Shown here: piece after piece, positions 34,217 to 44,791 of the stretch | Position numbering within the stretch: position 1 is the stretch's first letter | Layout: each line of letters starts with the position of its first letter | Assembly: GCA_020635715.1 (NCBI GenBank) | Contig: JACJZG010000050.1 | Span: forward strand, 1-44,849 | Reading direction: 5' to 3' | DNA length: 44,849 nt | DNA from: Flavobacteriales bacterium | Lineage (GTDB): Bacteria > Bacteroidota > Bacteroidia > Flavobacteriales_F > PHOS-HE28 | Made by a program: the position numbers and the translations under genes | The notes under the pieces: generated by a model | The model's input: the letters and a program-made list of their open reading frames with translations, nothing else | What the model was told of the DNA's origin: nothing | Database searches by the model: none

Positions 34217-36346
34217 TCATCCGAACAACTCGCCGTCAGTACATGGTTGTCCAGGAGCGAGGTCGACCAGTGACCAAGAGGCGAACTGCCTCCGCCCTGC
34301 CCACTGCTCCACCGTACCATGCCATCCGAAGCCGCCGAACAAGACTTGCTCCCCAAAACGGTGTACCTGCACCCCCACCGCTCCAACCAACTCAACATCG
34401 AGGTGGTTCGTCGAGAGTCGTTCGTCCGGTGCCCGATCACGCACCATACGTTGGCAGCAGGCGTTCGTCGCGGTGCGGTGCCGGTATGTTCCGATCGTCG
34501 CGTTCGATCAAGGCCACGTTCACACCGTGCTTCTCACGCAGCTGGATCTCCTCCAAACTGCGCCCAACGACGAGCGTTCCCGCCTTCACTTCCACCTCGG
34601 CCAGGTGCATGTCCCAGGGCGCCAGATGCGGACGCCGCCGCTGTTGCTCGCGCTGGTTCAGGTTGCTCATGAACCGCTGTTCCACGCCAGGAAGTGGCAC
34701 CCAAGTTGGAAGAGTACCCATCGCGGTTCTATGAACACCAGGGAAATGTTCTGAAGGCCCAACCCGTGCTGAAGAACTGGTTCACCAGCAGGCCCAGGAC
34801 CAGGACCGCCACCACCAGCCGCGCCACCTCGATGGCCACCAATGGGCCGCGCAATTGCTTCTTGTTCAACCACAGGTGCCTGTACGCCGCGCGCTTGATC
34901 CGGCGGATCGACATCGCCCAGATCAGCGGAAGGATCAGGACCAACGTGATCAAGCCCGCGCCCACGTGCCCGTAACGCGCATCAACGAATTGTGCGAGCA
35001 TGGGAGTGAGGTGGCGTGAGGCCAGCATGATCACCGCCACGCAGAGCACGAAGAAGAGGACCCATTTGTTCATCACGTACGAAAGGTAGCAGATCCGCCA
35101 GCCGCCCCGTCACCTCTGCTCCTGCGAGGCCCGCTGGCTGTAACGCTCAATGACGCGACCCAGCTGGTGGGCAGAAGCTGCGTACACAACGGCCATGCCC
35201 CGAGCCCTGACCATATAAGGTGTTGCGGAACGTGCGGATGGCCGACACCGCCACGCTGGCCAGACAGGAAGGAACTCGTGACCCCCAACGATACACCAAG
35301 GGTCGCGATGATGAAGGAGAATTCGCCGATCTGCGAAAGCGACATGCCGGCCTGTACCGCACGTTTCAACGGCTGTCCGGAGAGCAGAGCACCTGCGGCG
35401 CTGCTGATCGGCTGGCCGAGCACCACGACCAGGGAGACGATGAGCACCGGCTGCCAATGCTCGATCAGCATCCGCGGGTCGATCATCATGCCCACCGACA
35501 CGAAGAAGATGGCGCCGAACAGGTCCTTCACCGGCTTCACGAGGTGTTCGATGCGCTCGGCCATCACCGTCTCCGCGAGCAAACTGCCCATCAGGAAGGC
35601 ACCAAGCGCTGCGCTGAAGCCGGCCTGCGCCGCCAGGAAGACCATCGTGAGGCAGAGCGCCACCGCCACCACCAGCAGGGTCTCCTCGTTCATCAACTTG
35701 CGTGTGCGGTGCAGCACCGTCGGGATCAGGTAGATGCCGATGATGAAGGTGACCGTGAGGAAGGCCCCCAACTTGCCCATGGCGAAGAGCAGCTCTGTTC
35801 CGGAGAACTGTCGGCTCACCGCCACCGTGCTCAGCACCACCATCAGGAGGATCGCCACCAGGTCCTCGATCACCAGCACGCCCACCACGAGGTTGGCGAA
35901 GCCCCGCGTCTTCAGGCCCAGCTCGTCCAAGGCACGCACGATGATGGTGGTGGAGGAGATGGACAGGATGCCGCCGAGGAAGAGGCTGTCCATGAAGGTC
36001 CATCCCATGGCCTGTCCCGTGGCGAAGCCCGCCACCAACATGAAGCACACGGTGGTGATGGCCGTGACGCTCGCCGTGCCACCCACCTTGGCCACCTTCT
36101 TGAAGCTGAACTCCAGGCCCAGGCTGAACAACAGGAAGATCACACCGATCTCCGACCAGGTGCGCAGGCTGTTCTCATCCAGAACCGTCGGCAGGAAGGC
36201 CACGTACGGCCCCACCATCAGGCCGGCCAATGGCTGCAACCCAGTACCAGCGCGGCTGCTTGATGCGCTTGAAGACGAGGGGTCGTCACCGCTGCCACGG
36301 ACAGGATCAGGCCGAGGTCGGCGATCAGGTGGGGTAGGTGGCTCAT
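34217..36346 (-). pseudogene. CPA2/KefB-like cation:proton antiporter with TrkA-C domain, multiply frameshifted
   Basis: Fragments of one gene in several frames. The start MSHLPHLIADLGLILSVAAV runs for about 20 residues; after at least two indels at 36230-36290 the main transporter follows (GLMVGPYVAFLPTV, FLLFSLGLEFSFKKV, LGGILSISSTTIIVRALDELGLK, AIFFVSVGMMIDP, AGMSLSQIGEFSFIIATLG). Further shifts near 35270, 35170-35200 and 35080 lead to a membrane part (MNKWVLFFVLCVAVIMLASR, 35076-34729), then a TrkA-C domain (HLAEVEVKAGTLVVGRSLEE, EKHGVNVALIERDDR) and VIGTDERL-like residues to 34217. It would exchange K+ or Na+ for protons. Five or more indels: damaged gene or very poor local sequence. 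Confidence 0.8.
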
Positions 36347-36494
36347 TCCGTCGGTGGGCGGAGGGGACAGGATGCGTTCCGGAGCGTGCAGCTCCGCACA
36401 CGGCCACCGGTAAGCGGCCCGCAAGTGAAGGTAACCAGCAGCCTCCACTGCTTCGTTAAGAATGGTCAAAGCGCTCGACCGCGCCCGTGGTCTC

Positions 36495-36902
36495 TCAGAA
36501 GCCGATGCCCACGCGCATGCCGCCCGACATCACCTCGTAGTACCAGATGCGATGGTGCGCGTCCACCTGCCGCTTCTCCATCATCAACACGCCGATCGTC
36601 CGTTGCTTCCCGCGCAGGTTGGTCACCCTGCCACTCACCACGAGCTTCTGCACCGGGCTCACGAAGTCCCCTTGATCATCATACTGAGCGATGACCTCCT
36701 CCCGGCCGGGATCCAGCATGAACGCGCTGCCTTGCAACGGCAACGCGGACCCCTTGGGTACCACGTTGATCAATACCTGCTGGTTCGATCCGTTCTTCAC
36801 GCGTACCTCGCTGTGGAACGCGGTGCCGTCCGGGGCCACCGTGCCCTGGCCGAACACGGTCAGGTACAGGCTGAAGGAAAGGATGGACAGGACCGGTCGC
36901 AT
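36495..36902 (-). CDS. Hypothetical exported protein
   Basis: 135 residues. Signal peptide MRPVLSILSFSLYLTVFGQ, then a compact beta-rich domain (FHSEVRVKNGSNQQVLINVVP, SAFMLDPGREEVIAQYDD, QKLVVSGRVTNLRGKQRTIGVLMMEKRQV, RIWYYEVMSGGMRVGIGF). Likely a small periplasmic beta-sandwich; family not recognised. It is divergent from the biotin carboxylase gene, 60 bases away, and downstream lies the antiporter start on the same strand. Confidence 0.7.
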   Translation of the reverse strand: MRPVLSILSFSLYLTVFGQGTVAPDGTAFHSEVRVKNGSNQQVLINVVPKGSALPLQGSAFMLDPGREEVIAQYDDQGDFVSPVQKLVVSGRVTNLRGKQRTIGVLMMEKRQVDAHHRIWYYEVMSGGMRVGIGF

Positions 36903-36936
36903 GGCTCGGAATGGCAAAGTTGAGGTGATCCCTTCG

Positions 36937-36944
36937 CATCTTCG
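36937..36944 (+). promoter_or_regulatory. Candidate -7 box for the biotin carboxylase gene
   Basis: CATCTTCG followed by CCAC, 18 bases before the start codon. It shares the TTCG form with sucC and pcm. Confidence 0.3.
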
Positions 36945-36962
36945 CCACTTCAGTCCCCCATG

Positions 36963-38454
36963 ATGGCCAAGAAGAAGATCCAGAAGCTCCTCGTCGCCAA
37001 CCGCGGCGAGATCGCCCTGCGCGTGATGCGCAGCGCCCGTGAGATGGGCATCGCCACCGTGGCGGTGTATTCCGAGGCCGATGCCGGTGCGCCCTTCGTG
37101 CGCTTCGCCGACGAGGCCGTGTGCATCGGGCCACCCCCGAGCAGGGAGAGCTACCTGCGCATCGACAAGCTGGTGGAGGTGTGCCGCGAGCTGAAGGTGG
37201 ACGCCGTGCATCCCGGATACGGCTTCCTGAGCGAGAACGGGGCCTTTGCCATGGCCCTGGAGAAGGCCGGTGTGCTGTTCGTGGGGCCTTCCCCCAAGGC
37301 CATGGAGGTGATGGGCGACAAGCTGGCGGCCAAGGAGGCGGTGAAGGCCTTCGGGGTGCCGCTGGTGCCAGGCACCGAAGGGGCCGTGAGCGACCCGAAG
37401 GAGGCACTGGCGGTCGCCAAGACCATCAAGTTCCCCATCCTGATCAAGGCGGCGGCCGGTGGCGGGGGCAAGGGCATGCGCATCGTGGAGGACGAGGCCG
37501 GGCTTCAAGGAGGGCCTGGACCGTGCGATCAGCGAAGCGAAGAACGCCTTCGGCGATGGCAGCGTGTTCATCGAGAAGTACGTGGAGGGCCCGCGCCACA
37601 TCGAGGTGCAGGTGCTGGCCGATACCCATGGCAACGTGCTCTACCTCTTCGAGCGCGAGTGCAGCGTGCAGCGCCGTCACCAGAAGGTGGTGGAGGAGGC
37701 CCCCAGCGCCGTGCTGACCCCGGAGATGCGGAAGCGCATGGGCGAGGCCGCCGTGAACGTGGCGCGCAGCGTGGACTACGTGGGCGCCGGCACCGTGGAG
37801 TTCCTGCTCGATGCCAACGGCGACTTCTACTTCATGGAGATGAACACCCGCCTGCAGGTGGAACATCCCGTGACGGAGCTGATCACGGGCCTCGACCTCG
37901 TGAAGCTACAGATCCGCGTGGCGGAAGGGGAGAAGCTGCCCTTCAAGCAGGAGGACCTCCGGATCAACGGGCACGCCATTGAGATCAGGGTCTACGCCGA
38001 GGATCCGGCCAACAATTTCCTGCCCGATATCGGAAGGCTGGTGACCTATCGTCCGCCGCAGGGCCCGGGTGTGCGGGTGGATGACGGCTTCGAGGAGGGC
38101 ATGGACATCCCGATCCACTACGACCCGATGATCGCCAAGCTCATCACCCACGGCGCCACCCGCGAAGAGGCCATCGAGCGCATGGAACGTGCCATCGACG
38201 ATTACGCCATCAGTGGGATCGAGACCACCCTGAGCTTCTGTCGTTTCACCATGGGGCACCCGTCATTCCGCAGTGGCAAGTACGATACGCACTTCGTCCG
38301 GGACCATTTCAAGCCGGAGGTCCTCGATGGCCAGGACCCGGAGGAGATGGCCGCTGCCGCCTTGGTCGCTGCCGCTCTGGGCAACGGGGAGGCGAGGTCC
38401 ACAACAGTCCGGCCCGCACCTGCGTTAAGTCCTTGGAAACTAAAGCGGCGCTGA
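36963..38454 (+). CDS. accC: Acetyl/propionyl-CoA carboxylase biotin carboxylase subunit, one frameshift
   Basis: About 496 residues after correction. N-terminal biotin carboxylase domain: KLLVANRGEIALRVMRSARE, HPGYGFLSEN, FVGPSPKAM, and the glycine-rich ATP loop AAAGGGGKGMRIV; ATP-grasp continues with FIEKYVEGPRHIEVQVLAD, FYFMEMNTRLQVEHPVTE; C-terminal domain INGHAIEIRVYAEDP. Frames meet at 37500-37502, where gccgggctt should be gccggctt (EAGFKEG), one extra G. It uses ATP and bicarbonate to carboxylate biotin on its carrier. The long C-terminus ending LSPWKLKRR resembles the PccA-like type of Bacteroidota rather than classic E. coli AccC; no carrier or transferase genes are next to it. ATG 36960 is an alternative start. 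Confidence 0.92.
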
Positions 38455-38518
38455 TCCGGTACAAGGGCGGGATGGCCCCTGCTTCGTAGCGTAGCTTCAC
38501 CGGACCGAAAGGCCTGCC

Positions 38519-39217
38519 ATGTTCAAGAAGGCCCTCGCATATTCGGGCGTGATCGCATGCCTGTTCGTGTTCACCGGTAAGGTGGATGCGCAGGCCTATG
38601 TGGTGCATGCCGTGGTGGAATCGGGCGATACCATTCCGCTGATCTACCTGGGCGAAGCGGAGATCGAAGGGCGATGGAAGCCACGGGATAGGCGCGAGGC
38701 GGAACGTTACGATAAGCTCATGCGGAATGTGATCAAGGTGTACCCGTACGCCCGCATCACGGCCCAGTTGCTGTCGGAGTACGAGGGTGAATTGAAGACC
38801 ATCGAGGCGAAGCATGACCAGGACCTCTATGTCAAGGTGGCGGAGGCCGAGCTGCGAGCCGAATTCGAAGCGGAAGTGAAGGACCTGACCGTGAGCCAGG
38901 GCAAGGTGCTTGTGAAGCTGATCGACCGGGAAACGGGCCAGACCTCCTACGAACTTGTGAAGCAGTTGCGGGGGGGCTTCGTGGCCTTCATGTGGCAGGG
39001 TCTGGCCCGCCTCTTCGACCAGGACCTCAAGTCACAATACGACCCTGAGGGCACCGATGCCACCATGGAACTCATCGTGCAACGCATCGAGCGGGGTGAG
39101 CTTCCCGTGGCGGACCGCAGTGCGCGCACCGCCAAGGCACAGGCCAAGTTGGAACGGCGCAAGGCGCGCCTGTACCGCAAGTACGGCGTGGCACCGGATC
39201 ACGCCACGCCCAATTGA
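38519..39217 (+). CDS. DUF4294 domain-containing protein
   Basis: 232 residues. Signal peptide (KKALAYSGVIACLFVFTGKVDAQ) and then SGDTIPLIYLGEAEIEG, YDKLMRNVIKVYPYARITAQLL, LIDRETGQTSYELVKQLRGGFVAFMWQGLARLFDQDLKSQYDPEG, all typical of DUF4294, a Bacteroidota periplasmic family of unknown function. The C-terminal tail is basic. It starts 64 bases after accC. Its last 19 bases overlap the convergent GNAT gene. Confidence 0.92.
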   Translation: MFKKALAYSGVIACLFVFTGKVDAQAYVVHAVVESGDTIPLIYLGEAEIEGRWKPRDRREAERYDKLMRNVIKVYPYARITAQLLSEYEGELKTIEAKHDQDLYVKVAEAELRAEFEAEVKDLTVSQGKVLVKLIDRETGQTSYELVKQLRGGFVAFMWQGLARLFDQDLKSQYDPEGTDATMELIVQRIERGELPVADRSARTAKAQAKLERRKARLYRKYGVAPDHATPN

Positions 39218-39713
39218 ACAGGGTCGATCGTACGCACCATCACGTGGTCGTCCATCACATAGCCCTGGCCGATGTCCAACACCTCGTCCCGCTCCACGGT
39301 GAACCCATGCCGGGTGTAGAAGGAGATCGCCGGGTTGTACTTGTTCACGTTGAGTTCGATCGTTCGATCACCGGCCTGCGCAGCGGCCTTGAGCACTCCC
39401 ATCAACAGGGCATGGCCCACCCCGGTGCCCTTCAGCTCCGGCAGGACATAGAGTTTGTGCAGCCGCGCATGTTGCGGTGAATGGCCCATCTCGAAGCCGG
39501 CGAAGCCGAGCGCCGCACCCGCTTCACCATCGGCGATCAGGAACCGATGGCCCTTGTGCACCAGCTGGTCCCGCAAGGCCGCATCGCTGTACATCAGCTC
39601 CAGCATGTAGGCGATCTGAGCCGGGGTGATGATACCCGGGTAGACGACCGGCCAGATATGCCGCGCCATCGACCCGATCAATGGAATGTCCGCGGTGGTG
39701 GCTTCGCGCAGCG

Positions 39714-39717
<4 letters not shown>
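39199..39717 (-). CDS. GNAT family N-acetyltransferase
   Basis: 172 residues. MTLREATTADIPLIGSMA, GFAGFEMGH, ARLHKLYVLPELKGTGVGHALLMGVL (acetyl-CoA pyrophosphate loop GTGVGHA) and NPAISFYTRHGFTVERDEVLDIG make a complete GNAT fold. Substrate unknown; the W and Y at HIWPVVYPGIITPAQ are common in the PaiA-like group. Starts 4 bases within the stop of the Hbd gene, so it is co-translated with it. Confidence 0.92.
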
Positions 39718-40601
<884 letters not shown>

Positions 40602-40648
40602 GGGTGAAGGATTGCGGTGACAATGTATGGGCGGATCATGATCCGTCC

Positions 40649-42067
40649 CTACTTGCCGTCGCCCTTCAGGATGATCAACACCGTGTAGGCCAGGATCTTC
40701 AGGTCCATGGCGATGCTCATGTTCTCGATGTACAGCACGTCGAACTTCAGGCGGCGCACCATCTGGTCCACGTTCTCGGCGTAGCCGAACTTCACCTGGC
40801 CCCAGCTGGTGATGCCGGGCCGCACCTTGTGCAGGTGGCGGTAATGCGGTGCCATCTCCATGATCGCATCGATGAAGTGCTGGCGCTCCGGACGTGGGCC
40901 CACCAGGCTCATCTCGCCCTTCAGGACGTTCCAGAACTGGGGCAGCTCATCCATACGGGTCTTCCGCATCCAACGCCCGAATGGGGTGATGCGCGGGTCG
41001 GAGGTGCTGCTTAGTTGTGGCCCGTGCCGCTCCGCGTCGCTGTACATGCTCCGGAACTTCACGATGCGGAAGGGGCGGCCGTACTTCCCGATGCGCTCCT
41101 GCCAGAAGAAGATCGGACCGGGGGAGCTCAGCTTCACCCCGATGGCCAGTACGATGAAGACCGGTGTCAACGCGATCAGGGCCAGCGCACTGGCACAGAT
41201 ATCGATCGCGCGCTTCAAGCTGAACTGCCACGCGGGCATGATCGAGGGGTTCACCTCGATCAGTGGGGCTCCGAAGATGCTCGTCATCTTCACCGAACCC
41301 GAGAGGATGTCATACATATCGGGGATGATCTTGATGCGTACACCGGTTCCTTCCAGCTCGTTCATGATCCGGCTGATGTGCTCGTGCTCGCCCGAGTCCA
41401 CCGCGATGATGGCCTCCTCCACGGCGTGCTGCCCGATCACCTGACGGAGTTCGTTCCATTTACCCAGCCGCGGCAGGCCCACGGTGGTCAGCAGCTGGTC
41501 GCCTCCATTCACGTTCACGAAGCCCACGAAGCGGTTGCCCGGCGATTTGCGCATGCCCTCGATCTCCGCATGGATCGCCAGCGCCCGCTCGTTGCCACCG
41601 ACCAACACGGTATTGAACCCGATCCGCCGGTCGTGCACCCGCTTCACCGTCCGGCTGGTGAGCAGGAAGCGGAGCAGGAAATTGAGACCGAACTGCAGGA
41701 AGAAGAGCGCCAGGAACGACCGGTAGTAGTAGTGGTAGCTGGCCACCTCGTCGTCCAACAGCAGCACGAAGAAGATGATCACGACCCCGATGAAGCTGAT
41801 CAATAGCGTTTGCCCGAGTTCCATGGTGCGGTAGCGTCGGTGGATCTCCCGGTAGCCGCCCATCATGGTGTACAGGCCGAACCAGAAGAGCGGGATCAGT
41901 ACCAACCCCTTGAAATAGTTCGAGTCCAGGGCGACCGCCACGTCATGGCCGAACTTGATCGGCTCGAGCACCGTCTTGCGGTACAGGTAGAAGAGCGTCC
42001 AAGCGGCGCCACTGCTCACCAGATCGGCAAGCACGTACCAAGCCACCAGGAGCCGTCGGTTCATCAT
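40649..42067 (-). CDS. Polyprenyl-phosphate sugar-1-phosphotransferase (exopolysaccharide initiation)
   Basis: 472 residues. Four to five membrane helices in the first ~150 residues, a CoA-binding-like nucleotide domain (VLVGGNERALAIHAEIEGM) around 160-290, then the PglC/WbaP-type catalytic part KRAIDICASALALIALTPVF, GPIFFWQERIGKYGRPFRIVKFRSMY, TRMDELPQFWNVLKGEMSLVGPRPE and RPGITSWGQV. It moves a sugar-1-phosphate from a nucleotide sugar to undecaprenyl phosphate to start a surface polysaccharide. Its ATG overlaps the stop of the lipoprotein gene (ATGA). The MBOAT pair at 20-23 kb could modify the same polymer, but this is speculation. Confidence 0.93.
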   Translation of the reverse strand: MMNRRLLVAWYVLADLVSSGAAWTLFYLYRKTVLEPIKFGHDVAVALDSNYFKGLVLIPLFWFGLYTMMGGYREIHRRYRTMELGQTLLISFIGVVIIFFVLLLDDEVASYHYYYRSFLALFFLQFGLNFLLRFLLTSRTVKRVHDRRIGFNTVLVGGNERALAIHAEIEGMRKSPGNRFVGFVNVNGGDQLLTTVGLPRLGKWNELRQVIGQHAVEEAIIAVDSGEHEHISRIMNELEGTGVRIKIIPDMYDILSGSVKMTSIFGAPLIEVNPSIMPAWQFSLKRAIDICASALALIALTPVFIVLAIGVKLSSPGPIFFWQERIGKYGRPFRIVKFRSMYSDAERHGPQLSSTSDPRITPFGRWMRKTRMDELPQFWNVLKGEMSLVGPRPERQHFIDAIMEMAPHYRHLHKVRPGITSWGQVKFGYAENVDQMVRRLKFDVLYIENMSIAMDLKILAYTVLIILKGDGK

Positions 42068-42921
42068 GAGGCCGGACGGATGATCTTGAGGTTGTCGAAA
42101 TAGGCCGCTGCACGGCTCCGACCGCTGGGCAGATAGGCCGCGATATAGATATCGCGCCCGCTGATACCCGCCCGGTTGAAGAAGTCCGAGAGGTCCACGT
42201 AGATCTTGTTCCAGACCACAGAACCGGCACTGGCGTTCGCCACGATCACCACCCATGGTTCCAATGTGGTCTGGCCGTCAAGGACGTACGAGATGCCCAA
42301 GGTCAATTCCACGTCCGTGCTGTAGTCAAGCTCCAGGTAGGCCGGTCCGCTCACACCGGGGAAGTCCTGTTCGGTCTGCAGCAGCACTTCATCATGGGAC
42401 GTGTCCAGGACGAATCCGCCGCACTGGCTGCCGTCCAACAGCACCTCAGGGTTCGTAGATGCCGAGTAGAGGATCAAGGTGGTGTCGCTGGATGAGGCTG
42501 CCAGCAATTGACTGCCCGCATCGTTGAACCGCTCGGTGAAGAAGGTGGCCGGCTGGTACTGTACGGTCGGCGCCAGTTCGATCGCGTGTGCTGGATCCAG
42601 TTCGGTCGTGGTCTGCCAGCTCGTGTAGTACGGATAGCGTTGCCGGTCGTCGAAACTCCCGTTCCGACGGATGCCTGCCGTGATGCCGATCGTATGCGTC
42701 CCGGTCCCGATCACCGGGACGCGGGCGGGTAGTTCCCAAACGCCCACGCTCCGATCATCAACGGTGACCCACGCTTCGGTGATCTTGCTCGTATTCCCGC
42801 CCTGCTCATCGGTCGCTTGAACGTCGATCCGCGGCACCACGAGGTAGGTGGGCACGGTTTCCGTCTTTCGGCAGCCGGTGACGGACAATAGGATCGCGAG
42901 CGGACCGAGGGTACGGGTCAT
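42064..42921 (-). CDS. Hypothetical lipoprotein
   Basis: 285 residues. Signal peptide MTRTLGPLAILLSVTGC with lipobox SVTGC at about 17; in-frame ATG at 42930 is an alternative start. The mature protein is beta-rich: a domain with ITEAWVTVDDRSVGVWELP, the GIRRNGSFDDRQRYPYY part, then a C-terminal sandwich with YLELDYSTDVELTLGISYV and AAYFDNLKIIRP. This resembles carbohydrate-binding-module-like or jelly-roll proteins. Between an oxidoreductase and a sugar transferase, a cell-envelope role is plausible; family not recognised. Confidence 0.75.
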   Translation of the reverse strand: MTRTLGPLAILLSVTGCRKTETVPTYLVVPRIDVQATDEQGGNTSKITEAWVTVDDRSVGVWELPARVPVIGTGTHTIGITAGIRRNGSFDDRQRYPYYTSWQTTTELDPAHAIELAPTVQYQPATFFTERFNDAGSQLLAASSSDTTLILYSASTNPEVLLDGSQCGGFVLDTSHDEVLLQTEQDFPGVSGPAYLELDYSTDVELTLGISYVLDGQTTLEPWVVIVANASAGSVVWNKIYVDLSDFFNRAGISGRDIYIAAYLPSGRSRAAAYFDNLKIIRPAS

Positions 42922-42960
42922 GCTATGCATGGAGCAACGCAGGTTCGGGACGATCAGTAT

Positions 42961-43950
42961 CTAAGCGGGCGTGTTCTTCGCGATCTCCTCGAGTACCGCA
43001 TGGGCCACCCGTAGTGCCGCCGTACCATCCACCAATGGGACGGCAGGCTGATCGCCCGAGCGGATGCTCCTGGCGAAGGAGCGGAGCTCTTCCCGAATGG
43101 CGTTCACCGTTGGGACCTCGGGTTTCTCGAAGCTGATCTCACGGACTCCCTTGCCTTCGCCCAGGTCGATGGTCACCGCGAAGGGGTCGGGTTCACCGGT
43201 CACCGTCCGCATCCGCACCACTTCCGCGCTCTTCTCGAGCATGTCCACCGCGATGTACGCGTCGTGCTGGAAGAAGCGGCTCTTCCGCATGTTCTTCATG
43301 CTGATCCGGCTCGCCGTGAGGTTGGCCACGCAACCGTTGGCGAAGGCGATACGTGCATTGGTGATGTCGGGCGTTGTACTCACGACGGCCACGCCACTGG
43401 CATGGATCGAGACCACCGGGCTCTTCACCACGTGCAGGATCAGGTCGATATCATGGATCATGAGGTCGAGTACCACGCTGACATCCGTTCCGCGCGGGTT
43501 GAACTGGGCCAGCCGATGGGATTCGATGAACATCGGCTCGGCGAGATAGGGGAGTGCCGCCTGGAACGCCGGATTGAAGCGTTCAACATGCCCCACCTGG
43601 ACCAGTTTACCCGATCTTCCCGCCAAGGCCAGCAGCGCTTCGGCCTCAGCCACTGTTTCCGTCACCGGTTTCTCGATGAACACGTGCAGGCCATGCTCCA
43701 GTGCCTGAGTGGCCAGCGCGGCATGGGTCAGCGTCGGGGTCACGATGTCCAGCACATCCACTTCGCCCAGCAAGGACTCGATGGAAGGATAGGACGGTAC
43801 CCCGAACTCCTGCTGCAGGGCCGCGCACTTCTCAGGATGGGGGTCATGGAAGCCGACCACGTGCCACTCCGGCAGCTGGGTCAACTGCTGAAGATGGATC
43901 CGGCCCAGATGACCACCTCCAAGGACAGCTATACGGATCGGTTCGGACAT
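42961..43950 (-). CDS. Gfo/Idh/MocA family oxidoreductase
   Basis: 329 residues. Rossmann start IRIAVLGGGHLGRIHLQQL, VDVLDIVTPTLTHAALATQAL, HGLHVFIEKPVTETVAEAE (EKP motif), VQVGHVERFNPAFQAAL, and the substrate domain with VSVVLDLMIHDIDLILHVV (catalytic D..H). These NAD(P)-dependent enzymes act on sugars or their nucleotide derivatives. It leads the run to the lipoprotein and sugar transferase genes, so it probably helps make a nucleotide-sugar for surface polysaccharide. Divergent from pcm. Confidence 0.93.
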   Translation of the reverse strand: MSEPIRIAVLGGGHLGRIHLQQLTQLPEWHVVGFHDPHPEKCAALQQEFGVPSYPSIESLLGEVDVLDIVTPTLTHAALATQALEHGLHVFIEKPVTETVAEAEALLALAGRSGKLVQVGHVERFNPAFQAALPYLAEPMFIESHRLAQFNPRGTDVSVVLDLMIHDIDLILHVVKSPVVSIHASGVAVVSTTPDITNARIAFANGCVANLTASRISMKNMRKSRFFQHDAYIAVDMLEKSAEVVRMRTVTGEPDPFAVTIDLGEGKGVREISFEKPEVPTVNAIREELRSFARSIRSGDQPAVPLVDGTAALRVAHAVLEEIAKNTPA

Positions 43951-43998
43951 TCGCTTCCGGTCGCGTTCCGATCGGTCACGACCTTTTCAACAAGGCCG

Positions 43999-44006
43999 CG
44001 AATGTA
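43999..44006 (-). promoter_or_regulatory. Candidate -7 box for the oxidoreductase operon
   Basis: TACATTCG on the minus strand, about 48 bases before the ATG. It is part of a divergent pair with the pcm box 31 bases away. Confidence 0.35.
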
Positions 44007-44037
44007 ACAAGGTCGGGGCGCTGGATGGTCGCGAGGT

Positions 44038-44045
44038 TACCTTCG
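44038..44045 (+). promoter_or_regulatory. Candidate -7 box for pcm
   Basis: TACCTTCG followed by CCAC, 11 bases before the pcm ATG. Same TAnnTTCG form as in sucC and the BatA-like gene. Confidence 0.35.
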
Positions 44046-44056
44046 CCACCCAAGCG

Positions 44057-44704
44057 ATGATCAAGGACGACTACCGGCATCAAGGCATGCGCAAGCGCCT
44101 GGTCGAGGTGCTCAGGGCCAAAGGAATAGTGGACGAGCAGGTGCTCGGGGCGATCGGCCAGGTACCCCGGCACCTCTTCATCGACGACACCGCCTTCCTT
44201 GAAATGGCTTATCAGGACATCGCCTTCCCCATCGGTTGTGGCCAGACGATAAGCCAACCCTATACCGTGGCCTTCCAGACCGCGCTTTTGGGCCTGCGAC
44301 CCGGGCTGAAGGTCCTGGAGATCGGTACCGGTAGCGGATACCAGACGGCGGTATTGGCCAGGCTCGGGTGCAAGATCTTCAGTATCGAACGCCACAGGCC
44401 ACTCTACCTCCAGACCAAGGAGCGGTTGGCCCGGCTCGGGGTCAAGGCGAATCTCCATCATGGCGATGGATTCGTCGGCCTTCCAAGGGAAGCACCGTTC
44501 GACCGGGTCCTCGTGACATGCGGTGCACCCTTTGTGCCTCAGGGACTTACGGATCAACTCAAGCCGGGTGGCCGCATGGTCATACCCGTCGGGGAGGGTG
44601 ATGAACAACGGATGCTCCGGATCGATCGATCGGCGGATGGTCAACTGCTCAAGGAGGACCTGGGTGCCTTCCGGTTCGTCCCGATGCTGCAAGACAAGGT
44701 CTAA
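44057..44704 (+). CDS. pcm: Protein-L-isoaspartate O-methyltransferase
   Basis: 215 residues. HQGMRKRLVEVLRAKG, VPRHLFIDDTAFLEMAYQD, PIGCGQTISQPYTVAFQT, SAM-binding motif I LKVLEIGTGSGYQTAVLA, IFSIERHRPLYLQTKERL and motif III-like FVPQGLTDQLKPGGRMVIPVG are all present. It methylates isoaspartyl residues in damaged proteins with S-adenosylmethionine, allowing repair to aspartate. Complete and of usual length. Confidence 0.95.
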   Translation: MIKDDYRHQGMRKRLVEVLRAKGIVDEQVLGAIGQVPRHLFIDDTAFLEMAYQDIAFPIGCGQTISQPYTVAFQTALLGLRPGLKVLEIGTGSGYQTAVLARLGCKIFSIERHRPLYLQTKERLARLGVKANLHHGDGFVGLPREAPFDRVLVTCGAPFVPQGLTDQLKPGGRMVIPVGEGDEQRMLRIDRSADGQLLKEDLGAFRFVPMLQDKV

Positions 44705-44729
44705 TGCACTAGGATCACGAAAGATCTAC

Positions 44730-44737
44730 CATATTTG
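44730..44737 (+). promoter_or_regulatory. Candidate -7 box for a gene at the right edge
   Basis: CATATTTG followed by CACC fits the Bacteroidota -7 element with one mismatch and lies 26 bases after pcm, before an open frame that starts at 44792. Confidence 0.35.
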
Positions 44738-44791
44738 CACCGCCGACAAGGAACGGCACGGTAGTTGGCAAGCAGGGGCGGAACGCCCGCG

